DNA of 64,000 nucleotides from Marinobacter nanhaiticus D15-8W (GCF_036511935.1 NZ_AP028878.1:5146001-5210000); one strand, 5' to 3'; positions 27,206 to 37,192 are shown, numbered from the stretch's first letter. Numbers and translations are program-made. Notes: generated from the sequence alone by a model not told the origin.

Positions 27206-27923
27206 AGAGCACCTCTTCGCCGGGCATGGCGTCGCCGGTCGTCATCTGGCCGTTGCTCAGGGTAAGGACACGGCGGCGCAGGTGGCGGATCAGGGCGATG
27301 TCGTGACTGGCAATCAGCACGGTCACGCCAACCTGACTGAATTGTTCGAACAGGTGCATGATGTCCGCCGACAGCGCCGGGTCCAGGTTACCGGTAGGTT
27401 CGTCCGCCAAGAGTAGTGGCGGCTTGTTGACCACGGCCCGGGCGATGCCGACCCGCTGCTGCTCGCCTCCGGAGAGCTGGATCGGATTCATCTTCTCCTT
27501 GCTGAGCAGGCCCACCTTGTCCAGCGCAGCACGCACACGGCGGCCGATCTCGCGATGCGGTACTCCGGTGACTTCCAGGGGCATGGCGACGTTATCGAAG
27601 ACGGTGCGATCGAACAGCAGTTGATGGTTCTGGAAAACCACACCGATATGGCGGCGAATAAAAGGAATCTGCCGTCGTGGAAGCGCATTGAGTTGCTGGC
27701 CGCCGACAATGACGTTGCCGGCACTGGGACGCTCCATCACCATGATGAGCTTGAGCAGGGTACTCTTGCCCGCGCCTGAATGGCCGGTCAGGAAAGCCAG
27801 TTCGCCCCGGGACATCTCGAAGCTGACGCCCTGCAATGCCGTATGGCCGCCTTCATAGCGCTTGCTGACTTTCTCGAACTCGATCAACTGCTCAAACCCT
27901 GTCTGGTTAATACGGCGCGCCAT
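27195..27923 (-). CDS. ftsE: Cell division ATP-binding protein FtsE
   Basis: ABC ATPase partner of FtsX. The 242 residues show Walker [11 protein letters not shown]-loop FQNHQLL, signature LSGGEQQRV, Walker [13 protein letters not shown] and the switch His in SHD. Other FtsE proteins start close to the [10 protein letters not shown] segment. Here the ATG at 27923 gives 12 extra residues, and a TTG at residue 13 is an alternative start; neither has a strong binding site. It follows ftsY by 57 bases. Confidence 0.96.
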   Translation of the reverse strand: MARRINQTGFEQLIEFEKVSKRYEGGHTALQGVSFEMSRGELAFLTGHSGAGKSTLLKLIMVMERPSAGNVIVGGQQLNALPRRQIPFIRRHIGVVFQNHQLLFDRTVFDNVAMPLEVTGVPHREIGRRVRAALDKVGLLSKEKMNPIQLSGGEQQRVGIARAVVNKPPLLLADEPTGNLDPALSADIMHLFEQFSQVGVTVLIASHDIALIRHLRRRVLTLSNGQMTTGDAMPGEEVLYGH

Positions 27924-27980
27924 TCCAGCCGACCCGCTATTCAGAATCGAACCGGCGTGGGCGCCTTTACCTCCGCGAGC

Positions 27981-29204
27981 CTATTCTTCAGCGAAGAGCG
28001 CCTCGACGAAGTCTTCAGCCTCGAACGGACGCAGATCCTCAGCCTGCTCGCCGACACCAATGTAGCGAATCGGGAGCTTGAGCTGGCGGGCAACCGCAAA
28101 GATGATACCGCCCTTGGCTGTACCGTCGAGCTTGGTCAGGGTTATGCCAGTCACACCCACCGCCTGCTGGAACACCTGCGCCTGGCTCAGGGCATTCTGA
28201 CCGGTTCCGGCATCCAGTACCAGCATGACTTCGTGCGGGGCGGTTTCATCCAGCTTCTTCATGACCCGAACCACTTTCTCCAGTTCGCTCATTAGGTTGT
28301 CCTTGTTCTGTAAGCGACCGGCCGTGTCGGCGATGACCACATCCACACCCCGCGACTGGGCAGACTGCACCGCGTCGAAAATGACCGAAGCACTGTCGGC
28401 GCCGGTATGCTGCGCCACCACAGGTACGTCGTTGCGCTCGCCCCAGACCTGAAGCTGCTCCACTGCGGCCGCCCGGAAAGTGTCCCCGGCCGCCAGCATC
28501 ACCGACTTGCCCTCTGCCTTGAACTTGCGGGCCAGCTTGCCGATGGTGGTGGTCTTGCCCACACCGTTGACGCCCACCATCAGCATGACAAACGGCTTCT
28601 TGTCCGTCTCGATGTTGAGCGGAGCCGTGCTCTCGGAAAGAATGCCGCGCAACTCGTTCTTCAGGGCTTCACGCACTGCAGCCCCGTCTTTCAGCTGCTT
28701 GCGTTCGAGCTTTTCGGTCAGGGCATCGATGATCTCGGTGGTTGCAGTAATACCGACATCGGCGGTCAGCAGGGTGGTTTCGATCTCTTCCAGCAGGTCT
28801 TCGTCCACAGATTTGCCGGTCGAGAACAGATCTGCCAGCCCGGAACTCAGGTTTGCGCGAGTCTTGCCCAGGCCGCTCTTGATGCGCTGGAACACGCTGA
28901 CCGGGGGCGCTTCCGGCTCAGGCTCCGGTTCAGGTGCGGGTGCAGGCTCGGCTTTGGGTTCAGGCGCAGGTTCGGCTTCGGGTTCAGGAGCCGGAGCTTG
29001 AGGGACTTTCTCTTTCTCCGCTTCAGGCTCGGCCACTTCCTTCTTGCCGGTCTCGACAGGGGTGGCGCCGGGCTGGGGTTTCGGCTCGCGCTGGGGTACC
29101 GATTCGGGGCGCGGCCGCTGGCGGCGTTTGTTAGCCAGTTCCGCAACAAATACGAGAACCAGCAGGGCCAGCAGCCCGATCATAATCCACTCTGCCATCA
29201 TCAT
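27981..29204 (-). CDS. ftsY: Signal recognition particle receptor FtsY
   Basis: SRP-receptor GTPase that brings ribosomes translating membrane proteins to the translocon. The 407 residues open with a hydrophobic segment (about 5-25). A long Pro/Glu/Ala-rich acidic linker (about 30-105) made of repeated PEP/AEPE units follows, then the NG domain. That domain carries GVNGVGKTTTIGKL (G1), DTFRAAAVEQL, DTAGRLQ and TKLDGTAKGG. The linker length differs widely among species. It heads the ftsY-ftsE-ftsX operon. Confidence 0.96.
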   Translation of the reverse strand: MMMAEWIMIGLLALLVLVFVAELANKRRQRPRPESVPQREPKPQPGATPVETGKKEVAEPEAEKEKVPQAPAPEPEAEPAPEPKAEPAPAPEPEPEPEAPPVSVFQRIKSGLGKTRANLSSGLADLFSTGKSVDEDLLEEIETTLLTADVGITATTEIIDALTEKLERKQLKDGAAVREALKNELRGILSESTAPLNIETDKKPFVMLMVGVNGVGKTTTIGKLARKFKAEGKSVMLAAGDTFRAAAVEQLQVWGERNDVPVVAQHTGADSASVIFDAVQSAQSRGVDVVIADTAGRLQNKDNLMSELEKVVRVMKKLDETAPHEVMLVLDAGTGQNALSQAQVFQQAVGVTGITLTKLDGTAKGGIIFAVARQLKLPIRYIGVGEQAEDLRPFEAEDFVEALFAEE

Positions 29205-29450
29205 TATTCGCAGTTCCGTTGGTCAGGAGGTGAGAAAAAACGAGGTCACAGGACTTCGGCCCGGAGCAGGCCTCGCGTACCGTTGCGTAAAAACCGGAAG
29301 CGTCCTTCAAGAGCGCGTATTCTATCGGGCCGGGCCACTGTCGTCCAAACCAAGGCGGGAGCCCAAACCAAGCTGGGCGTCCAAACCGCGGCTGGATTTG
29401 GGTACACTGCCGGCATCCTCCACAATACCGTTCTCGAATCCAGGTAAATC

Positions 29451-30080
29451 ATGACCCGCAAGCAGTCCCGTCATAAGCCAAACCCTGCCACCGGCAAGCG
29501 ACGTGCTAAAACGCCTGCTATCGAGACAGGGGAGCTGAGGATCATCGGCGGCGATTGGCGCAGCCGGCGCCTGACTTTTCCCGCCGTTGGCGGCGTGCGG
29601 CCAACACCCTCCCGGGTGAGGGAAACCCTGTTTAACTGGCTAATGGCGGCCCTCCCCGGCGCGCGCTGCCTGGATCTATTCGCGGGAAGCGGTGTACTCG
29701 GCCTGGAGGCCCTGTCCCGTGGCGCCCGGGAGACCCAGTTTGTCGATCATACACGCGCACTTTGTGACGCCTTGAAGGCTAACCTGGGACTGTTAAAGTC
29801 CGATGGTGGCAAAGTGATTTGCCAGGATGTCACAACGTTCCTCTCCCACCCCGCCGAGACACCTTACGACATTCTGTTGATGGACCCGCCCTTCCGCCAG
29901 GACTGGCTGACCCGGTTACTCCCGCTGATCGCCGGAAACGGCTGGGTGACGCAGGGCAGCTGGGTGTATATCGAACACGAGAGCGAGCTTGCCAGCGTGG
30001 CCGTTCCGGAAAACTGGTCGCTGCATCGGGAGAGAATTGCGGGGCAGGTCTGTTACCGGCTCTACCGGGTCGGACAATAA
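29451..30080 (+). CDS. rsmD: 16S rRNA (guanine-966-N2)-methyltransferase RsmD
   Basis: SAM-dependent methyltransferase acting on G966 of 16S rRNA in the 30S subunit. The 209 residues contain RIIGGDWRSRRL, RPTPSRVRETLFNWL, the SAM-binding DLFAGSGVLGLEALSRGA and catalytic DPPF, all diagnostic of the family. A basic 25-residue N-terminal extension precedes the conserved core. It diverges from ftsY, a common arrangement. The 246-base gap between them has three CCAAACC repeats and no ORF. Confidence 0.95.
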   Translation: MTRKQSRHKPNPATGKRRAKTPAIETGELRIIGGDWRSRRLTFPAVGGVRPTPSRVRETLFNWLMAALPGARCLDLFAGSGVLGLEALSRGARETQFVDHTRALCDALKANLGLLKSDGGKVICQDVTTFLSHPAETPYDILLMDPPFRQDWLTRLLPLIAGNGWVTQGSWVYIEHESELASVAVPENWSLHRERIAGQVCYRLYRVGQ

Positions 30081-30151
30081 AAAGGTTCGTCGCACTTTAG
30101 CGGGAATCCGCGTAACGCAAAGCATTCCGGGCCTGGGCAGCCCGGCGGGCT

Positions 30152-30222
30152 GCTCCGAAGCTGAAGCGTCGGCTACATTTTCCAGCTAACTCGAGCATGT
30201 AGCAGATGCTTCAGCTTCTGAG
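30152..30222. repeat. Palindromic REP-like repeat, copy 1
   Basis: Arms starting GCTCCGAAGCTGAAGC (30152-30177) and ending GATGCTTCAGCTTC (30198-30222) form an imperfect inverted repeat with a 20-base loop between rsmD and the desaturase terminator. The arm sequence is the same family as the repeat near 37,244-37,508. Confidence 0.7.
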
Positions 30223-30298
30223 GCGCCGAAGGTGCCCATGGTCTTACGACTCGTGCGGAGGGCTCCGGGCTCCCGTCACGCTAATCCGCGATGAACCA

Positions 30299-30355
30299 TA
30301 AAAAAACCCCGTATTCCGCCAGCACTTCAAAGGTCCTGACCGAATACGGGGTTAC
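30299..30355 (-). terminator. Terminator of the desaturase gene
   Basis: AACCCCGTATTC and GAATACGGGGTT (30305-30316 and 30342-30353) form a 12-bp stem around a 25-base loop. On the minus strand the stem runs into seven T residues. It begins shortly after the desaturase stop. Confidence 0.75.
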
Positions 30356-30371
30356 TGCGCCGGCTTGTTTA

Positions 30372-31547
30372 CTAGGCCGGACGCAGGGCGTAGGACTTCA
30401 GGTGGGCGGCGAAATCTTCCAGGTAACGGATACCACTTTCCTCCGCCTCACGGCACCACTCCACCAGCGCATGCAGCTTATCCTGGGGCTTTAGGCCCCG
30501 GCGGCGCCACAGGGCCTGCAGCTCATGGCTCTTGTCGTAGATCTGACGCAGTACCGCGTTACGCTCCAGCAGCGACTCCAGGTGTTGCTGGTCGTGGGGC
30601 TTGATCAGCGAAGTCTCCCGGGACAGCAGCTTGCGCGCACGGCGGTACATCGGCTTGATGTCCTCCTCCATGACCTGCTTCTGCTGCCGCAGCACCGGCT
30701 CCAATACACGCTTGCGATATTGGCGCATGATATCGAAACGGTTGTTGGCAATCGCCTGCACGGTTTCCACATCCACACTCGCCTTGCCCGGTACCTGGTG
30801 TGCGATCGGACGATAGCCCTTCGGCTTGGCCAGACGGAACAGCTGGAACGCACGGATATAGCCCCAGCCGATATCCAGCTCGTACCAGCGACGGGAGAGC
30901 TTGGACGAATTGGGATAGGTGTGGTGGTTGTTGTGCAGCTCCTCCCCCCCGACGATCAGGCCCCAGGGCACGATGTTGCGGGCATTGTCGGCGCATTCGA
31001 AATTGCGGTAACCGAAGTAGTGGCCGATGCCGTTGATCACGCCGGCGGCCCAGAACGGAATCCACATCATCTGCACCGCCCAGATCCAGATACCGTTAAC
31101 GCCGAACAAGGCCAGATCGATCACAGCCATCAGGGCAATACCGAGCATCTTGTACGGGGTGTAGACCTTGCGTTCGATCCAGTCCTCCGGCGTACGCTGG
31201 CCGTAGCGCTCCAATGTTTCAGGCGTAGCCGCCTCCTGATAGAGTTCGGCGCCCTCGGTCAGGACCTTTTTCAGGCCACGCACCACCGGGCTGTGCGGAT
31301 CCTCTTCGGTCTCGCACATGGCGTGGTGCTTGCGATGGATAGCGGTCCACTCCTTGGTGTTCTGAGCAGTGGTCAGCCACAACCAGAAGCGGAAGAAATG
31401 CTTGAGGACCGGATGCAGGTCCAGCGAATTGTGCGCGGAGTGGCGATGCAGGTAGAGCGTGACGCTCACAATGGTCACGTGCGTAAGCCCCAGGGCGACC
31501 AGCACGTGCTGCCACACCGACAGGTCCAGAAGACCGTTGTACCACAT
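30372..31547 (-). CDS. Membrane-bound fatty acid (acyl-CoA/phospholipid) desaturase
   Basis: Di-iron desaturase that likely puts a delta-9 double bond into fatty acyl chains. The 391 residues contain the three histidine boxes HRHSAH (about 34-39), HRKHH (about 71-75) and HNNHH (about 205-209). Hydrophobic segments lie at about 10-30, 45-62, 135-155 and 160-180. The C-terminal 130 residues are a charged, helical extension, longer than in stearoyl-CoA desaturases but known in Pseudomonas DesA-like proteins. Two 13-bp direct repeats upstream suggest repressor control. The substrate (lipid-bound or CoA-bound) cannot be told. Confidence 0.92.
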   Translation of the reverse strand: MWYNGLLDLSVWQHVLVALGLTHVTIVSVTLYLHRHSAHNSLDLHPVLKHFFRFWLWLTTAQNTKEWTAIHRKHHAMCETEEDPHSPVVRGLKKVLTEGAELYQEAATPETLERYGQRTPEDWIERKVYTPYKMLGIALMAVIDLALFGVNGIWIWAVQMMWIPFWAAGVINGIGHYFGYRNFECADNARNIVPWGLIVGGEELHNNHHTYPNSSKLSRRWYELDIGWGYIRAFQLFRLAKPKGYRPIAHQVPGKASVDVETVQAIANNRFDIMRQYRKRVLEPVLRQQKQVMEEDIKPMYRRARKLLSRETSLIKPHDQQHLESLLERNAVLRQIYDKSHELQALWRRRGLKPQDKLHALVEWCREAEESGIRYLEDFAAHLKSYALRPA

Positions 31548-31614
31548 AGTAAAGAACCCTCAGAGAAAGGCGTGGGCGAAAAGAAATTCCCTGATCTTTC
31601 CGCTTTTGTTCTAG

Positions 31615-31648
31615 AAAACCTGACGTTGCTTATGTAAAACCTGACGTT
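31615..31648 (-). promoter_or_regulatory. Direct-repeat operator candidate upstream of the desaturase
   Basis: AAAACCTGACGTT occurs at 31615-31627 and exactly again at 31636-31648, a 21-bp period equal to two helical turns, 68-101 bases upstream of the desaturase ATG. Such spacing fits a regulator binding one face of the helix. The regulator is not in the window. Confidence 0.55.
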
Positions 31649-31964
31649 CCCGGAGCCTCTTTGATTATGGTTTTGAAGAGGGCGCCCGAACTTCGAATTC
31701 TAGCGTACAGTTGTAAGCTACAACAACCCAGTCGCGGTTTATATGTAGTTTGTGTGACGACATGCGCAGCCCTGTAACCATGCGATTTCAGAAGGTTTCC
31801 GGGCGGCACCATTGCAGTGCGCCGCACCTGAATTGACGGGTCGATCTGGTTTCGCACAATCGCCTGACGATGGGGCGCGTGGGTTGGCGAATGCTGAGAA
31901 TCTACCAATCAAGTCAATTGGCGATGCAGCAAGTGCCCACCGCCTACAACACGAGGATCACGCT
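31649..31964. other. Intergenic stretch before mutM
   Basis: 316 bases without a gene I can support. Small frames exist on both strands but lack ribosome binding sites and family likeness. It must hold the mutM promoter, which I could not pick out with confidence. Confidence 0.5.
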
Positions 31965-32780
31965 TTGCCCGAACTGCCCGAAGTCGAAACCACCCGACGC
32001 GGCGTCGCCCCGTTCCTGGAAAATCGGCCCATTCGCGCGGTCCGCATTCATGAACCGCGACTGCGCTGGCCGATTCCCGACGACTTGGCCACGCGCCTGA
32101 CCGGCGCAACGCCCTTGGAAGTGGACCGGCGGGCGAAATACCTGCTGGTACGCTTCGAGACCGGCACCCTAATGATCCATTTGGGCATGTCCGGCAGTCT
32201 GCGTATCGTGACCGATGGCTCGCCACGCCAGGCCCACGACCATGTGGAACTCGAGCTGGGCGATGGCCAGATACTGCGTTACAACGACCCCCGTCGTTTC
32301 GGCGCCTGGCTTTGGAGCGAAGCACCGGAATCCCACCCCCTGATCAGCCACCTGGGCCCTGAGCCGCTGGATCCTCTGGCCTTTACCGGTCACGAGCTCT
32401 ATCGCCTGTCCCGGGGGAAGACCACTTCGATCAAGGCTTTCATCATGGATAGCCGCGTCGTGGTCGGTGTTGGGAACATTTACGCCAACGAAGCGCTGTT
32501 CATGGCTGGCATCCACCCAAAGCGCCATGCTGGTAAGGTGGGACGAGCCCGGATGGTTCGACTGGTGGAATCGATTCGGGAAATCCTCACCGCCGCCATC
32601 CTGATGGGCGGCACGACGCTGCGGGATTTCGTCAACAGCGACGGCAAACCGGGCTACTTTGCGCAATCACTGAATGTCTACGGTCGTGGCGGCGAGCCCT
32701 GTCGCAACTGTGGCATGCCCCTCAAGGAAATCCGCCTCGGCCAACGCTCCACCGTCTACTGCTCCAGGTGCCAGAAATAG
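31965..32780 (+). CDS. mutM: Formamidopyrimidine-DNA glycosylase MutM (Fpg)
   Basis: Base-excision repair enzyme that removes 8-oxoguanine and nicks the abasic site. The start is a TTG at 31965: it puts PELPEVE directly after the initiator, and Pro2 and Glu3 are the catalytic residues. GAGGA lies about eight bases upstream. The 271 residues keep the Lys in [16 protein letters not shown], the helix-two-turn-helix [10 protein letters not shown] and a C-terminal zinc finger CRNC...YCSRC. Upstream ATG codons would bury the catalytic Pro and are rejected. Confidence 0.96.
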   Translation: MPELPEVETTRRGVAPFLENRPIRAVRIHEPRLRWPIPDDLATRLTGATPLEVDRRAKYLLVRFETGTLMIHLGMSGSLRIVTDGSPRQAHDHVELELGDGQILRYNDPRRFGAWLWSEAPESHPLISHLGPEPLDPLAFTGHELYRLSRGKTTSIKAFIMDSRVVVGVGNIYANEALFMAGIHPKRHAGKVGRARMVRLVESIREILTAAILMGGTTLRDFVNSDGKPGYFAQSLNVYGRGGEPCRNCGMPLKEIRLGQRSTVYCSRCQK

Positions 32781-32943
32781 TCACTGCAAAAGCGACAACG
32801 GCTGCGTCCGCCGAGATACACGATGCGACAAAAAAGCGTTTGAAAATGCGCAAATATCATTCATAGTTAAAAAATCGACTATGAAGTCCTGCTGCGCCTG
32901 GGATGGCGCGGCCAGGATGGTCTGCTAAATCAGGAGAATAGAC

Positions 32944-33270
32944 ATGATTTCCCGGATTTCCCGCGTTGTCGCCATGACGTTCGCTCTGAGCCTGATGGCG
33001 TTCGCGTCCATCGGCCATGCCAACACCCTGGAAGAAGAGCCGTCTGCACTGGCGATGACCGGCGATGCACTCATTGCCCGCCCGCTACTGCTTGCCACAA
33101 CCGTTGTCGGCAGTGCCGTCTATTTGGTGTCCCTGCCCTTCTCCCTGCTGGGCGGCAACGCGGCAGAAGCCGGCGAAACCCTGGTTGTCGGTCCGGCAAA
33201 GGCGACGTTCGTGCGCTGTCTCGGCTGCACCACCTCTGGTCGCAAGCAGGACGCCGTCGCTCAGGAATAA
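32944..33270 (+). CDS. Small exported protein of unknown function
   Basis: A 108-residue product with a clear signal peptide (about residues 1-26, ending FASIGHA). A hydrophobic stretch follows at about 46-69 (PLLLATTVVGSAVYLVSLPFSLLGG), then VVGPAKATFVRCLGCTTSG with a CxxC pair. Similar small proteins in Pseudomonas-like genomes are sometimes labelled multidrug transporter, which the length does not support. An AGGAG site precedes the ATG. It stands alone between mutM and yrfG. Confidence 0.7.
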   Translation: MISRISRVVAMTFALSLMAFASIGHANTLEEEPSALAMTGDALIARPLLLATTVVGSAVYLVSLPFSLLGGNAAEAGETLVVGPAKATFVRCLGCTTSGRKQDAVAQE

Positions 33271-33372
33271 TGCCGCCTGCCTGAGGAACTGATCTAACGG
33301 CAAGGACGTATTGCTCCCCGGCGCTGACTGGGGCACTCTGGCAGTGAACTCGCGACCCCGGATTTGCTGCAA

Positions 33373-34053
33373 ATGATTGACTGGTCAGCGCTGGATACAG
33401 TGTTCCTCGATATGGACGGCACACTGTTGGACCTGCACTTCGACAGCCACTTCTGGCTGGACCACCTCCCTCGCCGTTACGCCGCCCTCAAATCTGTCGA
33501 TCCCGGCGAGGCACGTACCTCCATCGTGTCCATGATCGAGTCGGAAAAAGGCTCGTTGCAATGGTATTGCGTGGATTACTGGAGTGACCGGCTGGATGTG
33601 GACATCACCGCACTCAAACGTGAAGTAGCCGACCGCATTGCCTACCGCCCCCACGCCGAGTCATTCCTGGGCGCCATCCGGGAAAGTGGACGTCGCTGCG
33701 TGATCGTCACCAACTGTCACCCCAAGCCGCTGGAACTCAAGCTGGAGCGCACCGGGCTCGACCGCCATGTCGACCGCGTGGTATCCACCCATGATTTCGG
33801 TCGCCCCAAGGAAGATATCCAATTCTGGACCGACCTGGCAGGTATCGAACCCTATGATCCCACCCGCACACTGATGGTCGACGACAGCCTGCCGGTACTT
33901 GAGAGCGCGCGTCGCGCCGGCATCGCCCACCTGCTGGCCATCCTGGCACCAGACAGCCAGATGCCCGAGCGCAGTGCACTGGCTGACTTCCTCGGCATCC
34001 ATCATTTCGACGAAATCCTCGAACAGATTCAACCCGTCCCCACATCAGCCTGA
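33373..34053 (+). CDS. yrfG: HAD-family nucleotidase YrfG (GMP/IMP nucleotidase)
   Basis: Haloacid dehalogenase-like phosphatase; the E. coli homologue dephosphorylates GMP and IMP. The 226-residue product has the catalytic DMDGTLLDL (nucleophile Asp and acid/base Asp), motif II in VTNCHPK, the Lys in FGRPKED and motif III MVDDSLPVL. It is directly upstream of hslR, matching the yrfG-hslR-hslO order of enterobacteria. ATGs at 33364 and 33373 are both possible; the second better matches homologues. Confidence 0.9.
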   Translation: MIDWSALDTVFLDMDGTLLDLHFDSHFWLDHLPRRYAALKSVDPGEARTSIVSMIESEKGSLQWYCVDYWSDRLDVDITALKREVADRIAYRPHAESFLGAIRESGRRCVIVTNCHPKPLELKLERTGLDRHVDRVVSTHDFGRPKEDIQFWTDLAGIEPYDPTRTLMVDDSLPVLESARRAGIAHLLAILAPDSQMPERSALADFLGIHHFDEILEQIQPVPTSA

Positions 34054-34122
34054 ACGGGTTATAATGAGAAGAGGATTGACCACGCCTGACGTGATGACAG
34101 CAAACCCTGAAACCGGAGCACC

Positions 34123-34527
34123 ATGAGTTCAGCGGAAACCAGCGAACGGGTGCGGCTAGACAAGTGGCTCTGGGCCGCACGTTTCTACAAGACCCGAACC
34201 ATTGCCAAGGAAGCCATCGAAGGCGGCAAGGTTCATTACAACAGCCAGCGCACCAAGCCGGGCAAAGCGGTCGAGGTTGGTGCGCGCCTGCGGTTACGGC
34301 TAGGACACCAGGAAAAAGAAGTCATCGTCGACGACATCAGTGATCGTCGCCGGGGTGCGCCTCAAGCCCAGACGCTCTACCACGAGACGCCGGACAGTCA
34401 GAAGAAACGCGAGGAAGAAGCCTGGCAGCGCAAGACCATGCAAGCTGCCCAATTGCCTCCAGCCCGGCGCCCAACCAAGAAAGATCGCAGGGACCTACAG
34501 CGTTTTCGCGACCAACACGGACTGTAG
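34123..34527 (+). CDS. hslR: Heat-shock protein Hsp15 (ribosome-associated)
   Basis: S4-domain protein that binds stalled 50S subunits carrying a nascent chain with tRNA. The 134 residues open with an S4 RNA-binding motif (VRLDKWLWAARFYKTRTIAKEAIEGGKVHYN, about 9-40) and end in a long basic tail (PTKKDRRDLQRFRDQHG). The ATG lies 69 bases after the yrfG stop, and hslO follows by 63 bases, so they probably form a heat-shock operon with hslO. Confidence 0.95.
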   Translation: MSSAETSERVRLDKWLWAARFYKTRTIAKEAIEGGKVHYNSQRTKPGKAVEVGARLRLRLGHQEKEVIVDDISDRRRGAPQAQTLYHETPDSQKKREEEAWQRKTMQAAQLPPARRPTKKDRRDLQRFRDQHGL

Positions 34528-34590
34528 GTCCGCGTGTTCCCGTTCGATCGGATCCACTATCACCTTTTCCCGTCTTAACGAGGTCAGCTC

Positions 34591-35442
34591 ATGGCATTGG
34601 ACGACCAGTTCCAACGTTTCCTGTTCGACGACAGCCAAGTCCGCGGCGAGTGGGTACGCCTGTCCGACAGTTTCCAGCAGATCGTTGCACAAACCGAATA
34701 TCCCGGCCGCATCCAGCACTTGCTCGGTGAAACCCTTGCCGCCAGCGTGCTGCTCAGCGGCACCTTGAAGTTCGAAGGCACGCTGTCCATCCAGGCTCAA
34801 GGCGACGGCCCGGTACGGACCTTGCTAGCAGAATGTAGTCATGACCGTGCGATTCGTGGTATCGCGCGTTTCGATACCACGCCGACTGGCGAGAGTCTCG
34901 ACGATATCCTGGGCACGGGCCGCATGGCGATCACCATCACGCCGGAACAGGGGCAGCGCTACCAGGGCGTCGTGCCGCGCGAGCATGATAACCTGAGCGA
35001 ATGCCTGGAGGATTATTTCGAACGTTCCGAGCAGATCGAGACCCGGCTGTTCCTGTTCGCCGACGGTAACCAGGCCGCTGGTCTGCTGCTGCAGCGCCTT
35101 CCCGGAGACAAGTCGCTGGACGAGGACCTCTGGCAGCGCGTGGGACACCTGGCCAGCACCCTGAAAGCTGGCGAACTGCTGGAACTGGAAAGCGAGACGG
35201 TGTTGCACCGCCTGTTCCATGAAGAAAACGTACGGCTGTTCGATCCCGAGCCCGTCCGTTTCCAGTGCAGCTGCTCCCGGGAACGCACCCTGGCGGCGCT
35301 GGAATCGATCGGGCAGGACGAGTGTTACAGCATCCTGGACGAGCAGGGGGCCATCGAAATGGATTGCCAGTTCTGCCATGCCCAGTACCGTTTTGACCGC
35401 AACGATATCGACCAGTTGTTCCATGGCCATTCGCTGCATTAA
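34591..35442 (+). CDS. hslO: Redox-regulated chaperone Hsp33
   Basis: Holdase chaperone switched on by oxidation. The 283-residue protein ends in the zinc-binding redox switch, CSC (about residues 228-230) and CQFC (about 261-264). The four cysteines coordinate zinc when reduced and form disulfides on oxidative stress. The N-terminal substrate-binding domain has HLLGETLAASVLLSGTLKFEGTLSIQAQGDGP. Start ATG at 34591 has AACGAGG upstream. Confidence 0.97.
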   Translation: MALDDQFQRFLFDDSQVRGEWVRLSDSFQQIVAQTEYPGRIQHLLGETLAASVLLSGTLKFEGTLSIQAQGDGPVRTLLAECSHDRAIRGIARFDTTPTGESLDDILGTGRMAITITPEQGQRYQGVVPREHDNLSECLEDYFERSEQIETRLFLFADGNQAAGLLLQRLPGDKSLDEDLWQRVGHLASTLKAGELLELESETVLHRLFHEENVRLFDPEPVRFQCSCSRERTLAALESIGQDECYSILDEQGAIEMDCQFCHAQYRFDRNDIDQLFHGHSLH

Positions 35443-35506
35443 CCGAGCTTAAAAATAGTACGCTAGATTGCCCGCAGAGCCCACAACCGTGCGCCTTCCC
35501 GGGCAG

Positions 35507-35535
35507 TCGTTTTTTACCGGGCTCTCTGGCATAAT
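35507..35535 (+). promoter_or_regulatory. Possible pckA promoter
   Basis: CATAAT at 35530-35535 is a fair -10 box; TCGTTT lies 17 bases before it as a poor -35. It stands about 105 bases before the pckA start codon. Confidence 0.3.
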
Positions 35536-35638
35536 AGCGCGCCTGATTGTTCACGAAACCGCCAGCTTCGGGCTTGGGTAGTCCCGTCCCCGGCATCGAA
35601 TCGAACAATTTCGAATACATCTCTAGGGCGAGGTCGAA

Positions 35639-37171
35639 GTGAGTAACGCTTACACTGATTTGAGTTCTGCGCGGCTGGTTGAACTGGCGCTGGAACGCAA
35701 CGAAGGCCGTCTGGCATCCAACGGCTCCCTGGTCGTCAAGACCGGCGCACGGACCGGACGTTCCCCGATGGATCGGTTTATCGTCGAGGAGCCGAGCACC
35801 TCCGACGCTATTCACTGGGGCCCGATCAACCGCCCGTTCGACGCCGACAAGTTCGACGCCCTGTGGGACCGCGTCGAAGCCTACATGGCGGATAAGACCC
35901 AATTCGTTTCCCACCTGCATGTGGGCTCCGACCCGGAGCACTACCTGCCGGTGCGCATGACCACCGAAACCGCGTGGCAGAACTTGTTCGGACGCAACCT
36001 GTTTATCCGCCCGGACAACTTCAACCCGGCCGACAAGCAGGAATGGCAGATCCTCAACGCCGCCAACTTCCAGTGCGATCCCGAGCGCGACGGCACCAAC
36101 AGCGACGGCTGCGTGATGATCAACTTTGCCAAGCGCAAGGTGCTGCTGGCTGGAATGCACTACGCCGGCGAGATGAAGAAGGCTATGTTCTCGGTACAGA
36201 ACTTCCTGCTGCCGGAAAAAGACGTGCTACCGATGCATTGCTCCGCCAACGTGGGTGACGACGGCGAGACCTGCCTGTTCTTTGGCCTCTCCGGCACCGG
36301 CAAAACCACGCTGTCCGCCGATCCCGATCGCTACCTGATCGGCGACGACGAGCACGGCTGGGGTCCGGGCACCGTTTTCAACATCGAAGGCGGCTGCTAT
36401 GCCAAGTGTATCGACCTGAGCCAGAAGAACGAGCCGATCATCTGGGACGCTATCCGCTTCGGGGCCATCGTCGAGAACGTGGTTATCGACGACGAAACCC
36501 GCGAGCCGGATTACACCGACGTCTCCCTGACCGAAAACTCCCGCTGCGCCTATCCGCTGGAGCACGTGGAGAAGCGGGTCCTGGAGAATCGTGCCGGTGA
36601 GCCGTCTGCGATCGTCTTCCTGACCTGCGACATGACCGGTGTCCTGCCGCCCGTGTCCATCCTCGATAAGGAATCGGCGGCCTACCACTTCCTGAGTGGC
36701 TATACCGCGCTGGTAGGTTCGACGGAAATGGGCTCGTCATCCAAGCTCAAGTCCACCTTTTCTACCTGTTTCGGTGCTCCGTTCTTCCCGCGCCCGGCCG
36801 GCGTTTATGCCGAGCTGCTGATGAAGCGAATGGAGGAGTTCGGCAGCAAGGTGTTCCTGGTAAATACCGGCTGGACCGGCGGTCCCTACGGTGTGGGCGA
36901 GCGCTTTAGCATCCCCACAACCCGTGCGATTATCAGCGCCATCCAGAATGGCAAGCTGGACGATGTGGAAACCGAGCACCTGGACAAACTGAACCTGGAC
37001 GTCCCGGTCGAAGTGCCGAATGTGGACAGCAAGCTGCTGAACCCGCGCAATACCTGGAGCGACCCGGCGGAGTACGACGCCAAGGCCCAGGCGCTGATCA
37101 AGCAGTTCGTCGATAACTTCAGCAAGTTCGATGTCGCTGAGTCCATCGTGGCAGCGGGTCCCAAGCTTTAA
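35639..37171 (+). CDS. pckA: ATP-dependent phosphoenolpyruvate carboxykinase
   Basis: Converts oxaloacetate and ATP to phosphoenolpyruvate, the entry to gluconeogenesis when cells grow on acids or lipids. The start is a GTG at 35639. The 510 residues carry the P-loop [15 protein letters not shown], the second kinase motif [10 protein letters not shown] and the Arg-containing substrate loop [14 protein letters not shown]; the family has 510-540 residues. A strong terminator follows. It is a single gene, consistent with a metabolism based on organic acids or fatty acids. Confidence 0.97.
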   Translation: MSNAYTDLSSARLVELALERNEGRLASNGSLVVKTGARTGRSPMDRFIVEEPSTSDAIHWGPINRPFDADKFDALWDRVEAYMADKTQFVSHLHVGSDPEHYLPVRMTTETAWQNLFGRNLFIRPDNFNPADKQEWQILNAANFQCDPERDGTNSDGCVMINFAKRKVLLAGMHYAGEMKKAMFSVQNFLLPEKDVLPMHCSANVGDDGETCLFFGLSGTGKTTLSADPDRYLIGDDEHGWGPGTVFNIEGGCYAKCIDLSQKNEPIIWDAIRFGAIVENVVIDDETREPDYTDVSLTENSRCAYPLEHVEKRVLENRAGEPSAIVFLTCDMTGVLPPVSILDKESAAYHFLSGYTALVGSTEMGSSSKLKSTFSTCFGAPFFPRPAGVYAELLMKRMEEFGSKVFLVNTGWTGGPYGVGERFSIPTTRAIISAIQNGKLDDVETEHLDKLNLDVPVEVPNVDSKLLNPRNTWSDPAEYDAKAQALIKQFVDNFSKFDVAESIVAAGPKL

Positions 37172-37192
37172 GGGATCTGGAATACCAGAATG

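Noticed and set aside
31630..31908. 92-codon minus-strand frame upstream of the desaturase
   Set aside because: No ribosome binding site or family likeness, and it overlaps the direct-repeat operator candidate.
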